Below, piece by piece: positions 58,618 to 64,000 of a stretch of DNA of 64,000 nucleotides. Every line of letters starts with the position of its first letter. Within the stretch, counting starts at the first letter, position 1. The DNA comes from Bacteroidales bacterium. Its GTDB lineage: Bacteria; Bacteroidota; Bacteroidia; Bacteroidales; Paludibacteraceae. The stretch is from contig CAAFYY010000113.1 in the NCBI GenBank assembly GCA_900767385.1, positions 1 through 64,000 of the forward strand. The letters are read 5' to 3'. A program made the translations under genes and the position numbers. The notes under the pieces were generated by a model that was not told the origin of the DNA, searched no databases, and saw only the letters and a program-made list of their open reading frames with translations.

Positions 58618-59280
58618 TTATTTGTCTCGGCGTTGGAGGTAGTCCTCGAGTCCTTTGCGTCGGAGTTGGCAAGAGAGGCATTCGCCGCAGCCGTCGCCCT
58701 TGACGCCGTTGTAGCAGGTGAGGGTTTCGTGGCGGATGAGGTCGAAGACGCCGAGTTGGTCGGCCATCTCCCAGGTGTCCGCTTTGTCGAGCCACATCAG
58801 CGGTGTGACAATCTCAAACTGCTCGTCCATGGCGAGGTTGAGTGTGGCGTTGAGCGATTTGATGAAGGTGTCGCGGCAGTCTGGGTAACCGCTGAAGTCG
58901 GTCTGCGACACGCCGGTGATGATCGTCCTGACGCCGAGTTCGCGTGCCCAGACGGCAGCCATGCTGAGGAAAAAGAGATTGCGTCCCGGAACGAAGGTGT
59001 TGGGGAGTGTGTTCTCGTGGCGTTCGGTGTCCACCGTTTCTGCCGTGTCGACCAAGGCGTTGTGACCCAGCGAACCGATGATGTCGCTCTTGATGAGTCG
59101 GAACTCCGCGCCGGCGCGATGTGCCATCTCGCGGGCAATATCAACCTCGTTGCTGTGGCGCTGACCGTAGTCGAACGACACGGCATAGAGTTTTTCGTAG
59201 CGTTCCTTGGCCCAGAAGAGGCAGGTGGTGGAGTCTTGTCCGCCACTCAGCACTACGAGGGCTGCATCCTTCTTTTTCAT
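58618..59280 (-). CDS. queC: 7-cyano-7-deazaguanine synthase
   Basis: QueC makes preQ0 from carboxy-deazaguanine, ATP and ammonia. The 220-residue protein has the PP-loop [14 protein letters not shown], the [10 protein letters not shown] segment and the C-terminal zinc site [13 protein letters not shown] together with the Cys in LTCYNG. The ATG at 59280 (MKKKDAAL) fits the family N-terminus; the frame is open upstream but unlike it. The nearest promoter box lies 237 bases upstream, leaving a long leader. Confidence 0.96.
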   Translation of the reverse strand: MKKKDAALVVLSGGQDSTTCLFWAKERYEKLYAVSFDYGQRHSNEVDIAREMAHRAGAEFRLIKSDIIGSLGHNALVDTAETVDTERHENTLPNTFVPGRNLFFLSMAAVWARELGVRTIITGVSQTDFSGYPDCRDTFIKSLNATLNLAMDEQFEIVTPLMWLDKADTWEMADQLGVFDLIRHETLTCYNGVKGDGCGECLSCQLRRKGLEDYLQRRDK

Positions 59281-59516
59281 TGTCTGATAGAGATTCTTGC
59301 GCACTGTCTGACTTTCAGTAGTCTGTGGTCGTGAGGGTAAGACGGAGCGACAACCCGCCATCGTCGTCTTGCGGGGACGATGTGGAGTCGTTCTATTACG
59401 CCTCTTAGGCTACCAAAGTGAGAGAGTGTCTTTGTTGCATATTCTTGTTTTTTGCGTGGTTGACCAAGCACACGACCTCAGCAATGGGAGTCCTTGCTGC
59501 AGGAATTTTCCGACCG
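59281..59516 (-). other. Long leader upstream of queC
   Basis: This stretch lies between the likely promoter (59517-59524) and the queC start. It has a perfect 7-base-pair hairpin (59359-59365 / 59376-59382) within a GC-rich part, and short open frames without domain content. I searched by eye for a preQ1-type riboswitch (short stem plus A-rich tail) and did not find a convincing one. Confidence 0.45.
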
Positions 59517-59524
59517 CAAAGTTA
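59517..59524 (-). promoter_or_regulatory. -7 box for the queC-queF operon
   Basis: The reverse strand reads TAACTTTG followed by CGGTC, 237 bases before queC. It is the only box of this type in the region on that strand. Confidence 0.55.
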
Positions 59525-59579
59525 CAACTTTTTCCGTTATCTTTTAGATTATAGATTTTATGGTCTTGCAGAATCGTTG

Positions 59580-59587
59580 TATCTTTG
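59580..59587 (+). promoter_or_regulatory. -7 box for the barrel gene at 59619
   Basis: TATCTTTG followed by TGG lies 32 bases before the start codon. Confidence 0.7.
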
Positions 59588-59618
59588 TGGCCACAAAAGT
59601 AACTAATGCATCTATTCG

Positions 59619-60257
59619 ATGAAGAAAATAGCACTCCTTCTTCTCCTTGTCTGGACGCTTTCGCCTGTGGTGGCTGCCAACCCTGCTCCCGAAAACCCAT
59701 TCGCTGTGGGTCTTTCGCTCAATACAACGCTCAACAAATTCGGCGTCGGTGCCCGCTTCTCCTACTCTTTCACTCCGATGGTGCGTCTCGTTGGCGACAT
59801 CAGCTACTATCCTTGGGGACCCAACAGCACCCGAGTCTATCAACTCGGTGGTGATTCGCACGGTATCTTCCAAACCCACTCCATCCCTGCCAGCACCCCT
59901 TTCACCAACATCTATTCCGGTCGTTATGTCGACGTTAATGCCAATGTCAACATCCTCTTTGGCAAACAGAATTTCCATTTCTATCTCATTGGTGGCTTGG
60001 GCTATGTTTATGGCATACCACATTTGGCCTCCTTGAGTCATCATCATGTCGATGAGGTGACGGGCGAAAATCTCGGCGATGGCCTCGACAGCAAAGAAGA
60101 GATCTTCCACTCTAACATCGGATTCAATCTAGGTGTTGGCTTTGAATACCAACTGAAACCCGCCTGGCGTATCTTTGCCGAACTGGAAGGTTCCGTTGGC
60201 TATGGGCTCATCCTCAACGCCGCCGCCATCAAACTGGGCGCTTCCTATTGTTTCTGA
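59619..60257 (+). CDS. Outer-membrane beta-barrel protein (porin-like)
   Basis: The 212-residue product has a signal peptide (MKKIALLLLLVW..., VAAN). The mature protein shows alternating strands such as VGARFSYSFTPMVRLVGDISYYP, HFYLIGGLGYVYG and LGVGFEYQLKPAWRIFAELEGSVGYG read in pieces, and ends with Cys-Phe (GASYCF), a terminal aromatic typical of barrels. It resembles the general outer_membrane_beta-barrel/OmpW-like group; the substrate is unknown. The Asp/His-rich SHHHVDEVTGENLGDG loop may bind metal, but this is speculation. Confidence 0.82.
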   Translation: MKKIALLLLLVWTLSPVVAANPAPENPFAVGLSLNTTLNKFGVGARFSYSFTPMVRLVGDISYYPWGPNSTRVYQLGGDSHGIFQTHSIPASTPFTNIYSGRYVDVNANVNILFGKQNFHFYLIGGLGYVYGIPHLASLSHHHVDEVTGENLGDGLDSKEEIFHSNIGFNLGVGFEYQLKPAWRIFAELEGSVGYGLILNAAAIKLGASYCF

Positions 60258-60405
60258 TTCCATTTTCAAGGAAAAAGAATCCCTTCCGATCAGTCGCCGT
60301 TTGGCCGCCATCGGTCGGAAACGGCGATTCCGATATAAAGGAACCGCTTTGCCCCCTCCTATTCCATCATTCAAAGATGTCAATGGTATCCAACAAGGAT
60401 TAAGA

Positions 60406-60434
60406 TAAGAATGGAATAATCCATTCCTTATTTT
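60406..60434 (+). terminator. Terminator-like hairpin in the intergenic region
   Basis: The stem TAAGAATGGA (60406-60415) pairs with TCCATTCCTTA (60420-60430), with one bulged base, and is followed by TTTTAG. It lies 150 bases after the barrel gene's stop, farther away than other terminators here. Confidence 0.45.
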
Positions 60435-60820
60435 AGAATATTGCAATCAGATCTGCCGAAACCGTTTGGGAGTGCTCATTTATTATTTATTATAGTATAT
60501 AGGCAAAAAACATTCCTGATTTCGGAATTTGAAACAGAAATATCCTTTCCTTTTCTTCCTTTCAAGAAAAAAGATTCCTTAATCCTTATTTTCTCCCGAT
60601 AAGAAGATGGAGAAAAAATGCGTTTTCCCCACCTTTTCAAGCAAAAAATCACTTTTTCCCCACCCCTCAGATTACCTCTAATTCAAAAAAAAGTATATTT
60701 TTTATAGATATAAGAAATTTTATACATAATCTATAGCGCTGGTATTCAGTGTGTTGCAAAAGAACAATTAGAAAAATATCCATTGAAAGACAAGATATTG
60801 ACTAATTTTGAAAAAATGCT

Positions 60821-60828
60821 TACTTTTG
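60821..60828 (+). promoter_or_regulatory. -7 box for the DUF3078 gene
   Basis: TACTTTTG fits TAnnTTTG and lies about 75 bases before the start codon. Confidence 0.65.
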
Positions 60829-60901
60829 CAGAGTCAAATGATTGCGGCAAAAAGGCCCTTCAATAGGCGGTCGTTTGAATTTGATAATAATATAAAAGAA
60901 T

Positions 60902-61912
60902 ATGAAAAAACTCATCTTCTCTATCATATTACTCTCCGTTGCTTTCGCAGGTGTGAAAGCTCAGGTCAACGAGAATCCTGACTCTGTTCGTCAGGCAACT
61001 GTCGAGTTGACAAAGAAAGTTACAGAGGTAACCTCAAATGCCACTGGTTTGGCTGCCGACCTCTCCTCTAAAAAAATTGATGTAGCGGAAGGCGAAAAAC
61101 CAAAATACTGGAAAGTCAGCGGTATCATCTCTTTCAACATGTCTGCTACAGGCCTTTGGAACTGGGCAGCCGGTGGTAACAACAACGTCAACGGCGTTCT
61201 TGCTGGCAACGCAACTCTCCTTTACAAAAAGAACAAATGGGCTTGGGAAACCAACTTAAACACCGATTTCGGTATGACATGGTTGGATCAATCTGCTTTC
61301 CCTTGGCGCAAAAGCAACGATAAAATCGTATTCACAACCAAAGGTGGTTATGAGTTTGCCGACAAATGGTATGCCACAGCAATGGCTGGCTTCCGCTCAC
61401 AATATGCCAAAGGTTTTGAGTATACAGATACAGAACAGAAATATATCTCAAACTGGCTCTCTCCTTCATATACCGACATCTCTCTCGGTATCGACTGGAA
61501 GCCAAACTCAATCTTCTCTCTCTACCTCTCTCCAGCTGCCGGACGTATCACCACATGTACTGATACATTGCTCCGCGAGAAATATATCAACGGCAGCAAC
61601 ACCTTCGAGAAAGGTTATAAAGCAGAGTTCGGTGCTTCTTTCAAAGCCACCGTCAACTACGACTTGATCAAGAATTTCAAAGTGCTCTCAACACTCTCGC
61701 TCTTTACTCCTTACAACAAGAACTTCGGTAATGTCGACGTCGACTGGGATGTCAACGTTTCTTACCAGTTCCTCAAAGTATTGAACGTCTCTTTGGGAAC
61801 CAACTTGAAATACTATGATTCTGTGCTGATCCCAGACAAAGATGGCAACAATGCTCGCCCACGTACACAGTTCAAGGCGGTCATCGGCTTCGGTCTCGGA
61901 TATAGCTTCTAA
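60902..61912 (+). CDS. DUF3078-family exported protein, predicted outer-membrane beta-barrel
   Basis: The 336-residue product has a signal peptide (MKKLIFSIIL..., VKAQ). A helical stretch (about 25-65) precedes the DUF3078 hallmarks, KPKYWKVSGIISFNMSATGLWNWAAGGNNNVNG read in two parts, and TNLNTDFGMTWLD. The C-terminal half has strand repeats ending in GLGYSF with the terminal Phe. DUF3078 proteins are common in Bacteroidota and are thought to lie in the outer membrane, but their function is unknown. Codons are of the highly expressed kind. Confidence 0.87.
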   Translation: MKKLIFSIILLSVAFAGVKAQVNENPDSVRQATVELTKKVTEVTSNATGLAADLSSKKIDVAEGEKPKYWKVSGIISFNMSATGLWNWAAGGNNNVNGVLAGNATLLYKKNKWAWETNLNTDFGMTWLDQSAFPWRKSNDKIVFTTKGGYEFADKWYATAMAGFRSQYAKGFEYTDTEQKYISNWLSPSYTDISLGIDWKPNSIFSLYLSPAAGRITTCTDTLLREKYINGSNTFEKGYKAEFGASFKATVNYDLIKNFKVLSTLSLFTPYNKNFGNVDVDWDVNVSYQFLKVLNVSLGTNLKYYDSVLIPDKDGNNARPRTQFKAVIGFGLGYSF

Positions 61913-61955
61913 TATTGAAAAGGATTTTTTGATGTTTTTATAATTGTTAGTGGGG

Positions 61956-61992
61956 GGCCACGTTTTTCTTCGGAGAAATGTGGCCTTTTTTA
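61956..61992 (+). terminator. Rho-independent terminator after the DUF3078 gene
   Basis: GGCCAC...GTGGCC arms (about 61956-61968 / 61975-61985, with internal mismatches) enclose a TTCTTCGGAG-like loop and are followed by seven T residues. Confidence 0.85.
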
Positions 61993-62074
61993 TTTCCCGA
62001 ATCCTAACGCGATATTATTCTCCTGAGATTCAAAAAATACTCCCGATTCACTCCATAGAATGATAAAAACTACA

Positions 62075-62082
62075 TACCTTTG
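62075..62082 (+). promoter_or_regulatory. -7 box for the propeller lipoprotein
   Basis: TACCTTTG followed by CACC lies 45 bases before the start codon. Confidence 0.7.
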
Positions 62083-62126
62083 CACCACATAAAAACTACA
62101 ACAATAAGGTTTATAAACCCAAACAA

Positions 62127-63050
62127 ATGAAAAACTTACACTATAAATGGGTGGCACTTGTCCTCGTCGTTGCCACACTTTTCGCCTCATGTAAAAAGAA
62201 AGAGGTCGAGCAGCAGACCGCTCCTGAAGACGACGGCGCTCCAATCACCGAACAACTCCGCTTTTGCGAGAGCGTCTGCCCCTACGACGGAGGATTGCTC
62301 ATCGCCAACTTCGGCACCAACAGTCTCGGCGACAGCATCGTTGATGGTCTTGGCTACATCACCTATTACAAAGATTGCGAAAACAAGGTGCTCATCCCCG
62401 CAGACGGTCATCTTACCACGCCTCGTGGCATGGGAGTCTATCAGGACCACCTCTTTATCTGCTGCCTCAACTCCATCGTGGTCTATAACCTTAAAAACCT
62501 CGAGGCTGAGCCACAGACCATCCTCTTTCCGGAAGAAGACCTCATGGTCAACGATCTCGTCATCAACTCCGGCGGCACCCTCTTTGCCTCTGTCTCCAAT
62601 ACCGGTCGCATCTATATCCTTGCCATTCAGAATCCCGACGCTATCGACATCAACACGCTTCGTCTCTTTGTAGAGATTCCGGGTGCCAACGGCCTCTGCC
62701 TTGAGGGACGCCATCTCTATATCGCCTCTTTCAATCCGCAAGGCGAACCCACCGAAGAGAATGTGCTGTACGTCATCGACGACGTCTCCAATCCTGCCGA
62801 CATCCGCCATCTCTCCACTACGCCTGGACAATACGACGGTCTCGTCATGTCGCCAGACCACACACTGCTCTTCTTCACCGATTGGAACAACGGTGGTCAG
62901 GTGGGCTATCTTCGCTTTGAGACCAATGAGATTACCTATCTCCCTTCCGATGGCATCGTTGGTCCTGCCGACCTCCATGTCTTCGGCAACCAACTCTGCG
63001 TGCCCGACTTGGTCAACAGCACCGTCTACCGTTTCCTCCTCGAGATGTAA
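62127..63050 (+). CDS. Predicted beta-propeller (SMP-30/NHL-like) lipoprotein
   Basis: The 307-residue product has a lipoprotein signal with Cys22 (FASC) followed by KKKEVEQQ. The mature part contains repeated strand units such as PYDGGLLIANFGTNS, TTPRGMGVYQDHLFIC, GGTLFASVSNTGRIYIL and YDGLVMSPDHTLLFFTDW. These resemble six-bladed propellers of the SMP-30/NHL kind. The catalytic residues for a lactonase cannot be assigned. It is an isolated gene with its own promoter and terminator. Confidence 0.75.
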   Translation: MKNLHYKWVALVLVVATLFASCKKKEVEQQTAPEDDGAPITEQLRFCESVCPYDGGLLIANFGTNSLGDSIVDGLGYITYYKDCENKVLIPADGHLTTPRGMGVYQDHLFICCLNSIVVYNLKNLEAEPQTILFPEEDLMVNDLVINSGGTLFASVSNTGRIYILAIQNPDAIDINTLRLFVEIPGANGLCLEGRHLYIASFNPQGEPTEENVLYVIDDVSNPADIRHLSTTPGQYDGLVMSPDHTLLFFTDWNNGGQVGYLRFETNEITYLPSDGIVGPADLHVFGNQLCVPDLVNSTVYRFLLEM

Positions 63051-63068
63051 ACACTCGCACATACAACA

Positions 63069-63110
63069 AAATCGGCAACATTCCTATGGAGTGTTGCCGA
63101 TTTGTTTTTT
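63069..63110. terminator. Terminator between the propeller lipoprotein gene and radC
   Basis: The 12-base-pair stem 63069-63080 / 63092-63103 is followed by GTTTTTT on the forward strand and by TTTTGTTG on the reverse strand, so it can serve both converging genes. Confidence 0.85.
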
Positions 63111-63122
63111 ATGAAATCTTGA

Positions 63123-63842
63123 TTACAGCTTGTCGTTGTCGAAGAAGCTGTAGTAGTTGCCTTGGCCAACGATGATGTGGTCTATGAGTTTGATTTCGAG
63201 AAATTCGCAGGCGCGTTTGGTGCGCTCTGTGATGTTGATGTCGTCTTTGCTTGGGTTGAGATTGCCCGAGGGGTGGTTGTGTGCGATGGCGATGGCCGAG
63301 GCGGAACGCTCCAATGCCAGACGCATCGTCTGCTTGAGGTCGAAGAAGGTGGCGGCAATGCCTCCCGTAGTCAGTCGGCGTGGAGCTTCCAAAGGTGCGA
63401 GACGGTTGTTCATGAAGATAATCCACATCTCCTCGTGGTCAAGATAGGAGATATGCTGAGCAAACTCTTCATAAAGTGCCGTACTGCTGTTGAGACACTT
63501 CTTTGCCTTGCTTGCCTCCTCTTTTCTGCGACGTCCCAGTTCCAATGCTGCGACAACGGTGACGGCTTTGGCTGGACCGATGCCTTTGAAGTCGCGTAAG
63601 ATTTGCTCCACGTTGAGACTGCCCAGTCGGGCGAGGTCGTTGTTCACCGTAGAGAGAATGCGTTGCGACAGAGCCAGCACGTTTTCTCCTTTTAGTCCGG
63701 TGCGTAGGAGGATGGCGAGCAGTTCGGATTTGCTGAGCGATTGTGCTCCGTGGAGCATCAGTTTCTCACGCGGTTGGTCTTCGCTGTTCCACTCTTTCAC
63801 CGTGAGGTTTTTCGTGGGGTTTTCTATCTTGTCTTTCGGCAT
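63123..63842 (-). CDS. radC: RadC-like JAB-domain protein
   Basis: The 239-residue protein has the N-terminal helix-hairpin-helix part (LRDFKGIGPAKAVTVVAALELG) and the C-terminal JAB/MPN metalloprotease-like domain with the metal motif HNHPSGNLNPSKDD. Its function in the cell is uncertain; the name radC comes from an old repair phenotype. The ATG at 63842 (MPKDKIENP) is used, because the frame's earlier ATG at 63896 lies beyond the promoter box and inside the repeat. Confidence 0.94.
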   Translation of the reverse strand: MPKDKIENPTKNLTVKEWNSEDQPREKLMLHGAQSLSKSELLAILLRTGLKGENVLALSQRILSTVNNDLARLGSLNVEQILRDFKGIGPAKAVTVVAALELGRRRKEEASKAKKCLNSSTALYEEFAQHISYLDHEEMWIIFMNNRLAPLEAPRRLTTGGIAATFFDLKQTMRLALERSASAIAIAHNHPSGNLNPSKDDINITERTKRACEFLEIKLIDHIIVGQGNYYSFFDNDKL

Positions 63843-63866
63843 AATGATTGTGCTTGTTTGTGCTTG

Positions 63867-63874
63867 CAAAGATA
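63867..63874 (-). promoter_or_regulatory. -7 box for radC, inside repeat copy C
   Basis: The reverse strand reads TATCTTTG followed by CAAGC, 24 bases before the radC start, the same distance as seen for the MFS gene and copy A. Confidence 0.68.
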
Positions 63875-63931
63875 GTGCAAGGCGAGCGGAGAACAAAATA
63901 AATTTATTTATTTTTTATCCCGAGGTGCAGC
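63867..63931. repeat. Promoter-bearing repeat, diverged copy C
   Basis: This element has the same layout as copies A and B at 18729 and 18808: CAAAGATAGTGCAAGGCGAGCG, a central A/T-rich palindrome (AAATAAATTTATTTATTTTT), then CCCGAGGTGCAG. Its outer end supplies TATCTTTG on the reverse strand, directly before radC. A further CAAAGATAG at 63946 may belong to another degraded unit. Confidence 0.75.
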
Positions 63932-63942
63932 ATATCTTGCGT

Positions 63943-64000
63943 CAGCAAAGATAGCGAATTTCTTTGGTGTAAACAACAAAAAAGCATCATCTTGTTGGAT
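63943..64000. other. Window-end sequence, no gene seen
   Basis: The last 58 bases include CAAAGATAG and A/T-rich DNA, with no open frame of substance. A gene may begin beyond the edge. Confidence 0.4.

Larger units (their letters stand above)
60258..60901. other. Long A/T-rich intergenic region before the DUF3078 gene
   Basis: About 640 bases contain no convincing gene. A GC-rich hairpin (TCGCCGTTT/AAACGGCGA, 60294-60302 / 60319-60327) and a terminator-like hairpin (60406) follow the barrel gene. Further on, TTTTCCCCACC occurs twice, 31 bases apart (60623 and 60654), in long A/T runs. The promoter box of the next gene is at 60821. Confidence 0.5.

Noticed and set aside
59281..59516. A preQ1 riboswitch before queC
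   Set aside because: No short stem with the conserved loop and A-rich tail could be drawn; only an ordinary hairpin was found.

Overview
The window looks like chromosomal DNA of a Bacteroidales bacterium (Bacteroidota), probably a Prevotella- or Bacteroides-like gut or oral anaerobe. The basis is the gene families (GldF, DUF3078, DUF4827 and DUF6242 proteins, many SPI/SPII-type envelope proteins, a fused DAHP synthase-chorismate mutase, the rubrerythrin/superoxide reductase pair) and the promoters: more than twenty genes are preceded by the Bacteroidota -7 box TAnnTTTG, and strong Shine-Dalgarno sequences are mostly absent. It contains no phage, insertion sequence, CRISPR array or rRNA. Most of it is conserved housekeeping and envelope DNA.

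Layout. 1-7292 (+): end of a polyprenyl synthetase gene, a conserved hypothetical, dtd, deoC, a VanZ-like gene, aroB, dapB, a signal peptidase gene with an in-frame stop near its 3' end, and an RluA-type pseudouridine synthase. 7411-12412 (-): operon murF, Rieske-like lipoprotein, polA, smpB. 12566-18706: an outer-membrane protein (+), then (-) a membrane protein, an M3 peptidase lipoprotein, ribF and an MFS transporter. 18707-19600: two tandem copies of a promoter-bearing repeat, a spacer and two tRNA-Pro genes. 19776-26026 (+): rsfS, ftsH, cdsA, psd, a CPBP protease and an OmpA-family protein. 26147-33473 (-): aroA, a DUF6242 lipoprotein, a glycosyltransferase, a radical SAM protein, rubrerythrin, superoxide reductase and fumarase. 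33615-41096 is mixed: a thioredoxin-fold protein, two membrane proteins, DAHP synthase-chorismate mutase, and a DUF4827 lipoprotein, glmM, thioesterase series.

41136-50138 (+): three small envelope genes, then a long collinear run uvrA, gldF, surE, a small membrane protein, lpxB, an ECF sigma factor and an anti-sigma-like protein with a C-terminal beta-barrel. This leads into 50346-54209, four tandem lipoprotein genes that share a beta-rich module, present once in the first protein and twice in each of the others. This sigma factor / trans-envelope barrel / lipoprotein array is the best candidate here for an undescribed system, although the regulatory link is inferred only from adjacency. 54222-63842: ribD and cls (+), hisG (-), a tiny Glu/Ala-rich lipoprotein (-), queF and queC (-), an outer-membrane barrel, a DUF3078 protein and a beta-propeller lipoprotein (+), and radC (-), whose promoter lies in a third, diverged copy of the repeat at 18.7 kb.

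How the genes work together: the shikimate pathway is represented by aroB, aroA and DAHP synthase-chorismate mutase at three separate sites; the cell wall by dapB, murF and glmM; lipid A and phospholipids by lpxB, cdsA, psd and cls; flavins by ribF and ribD; queuosine by queC and queF; oxygen defence by superoxide reductase and rubrerythrin. Functions are assigned from recognisable motifs and family resemblance in the translated sequence; no database search was possible.
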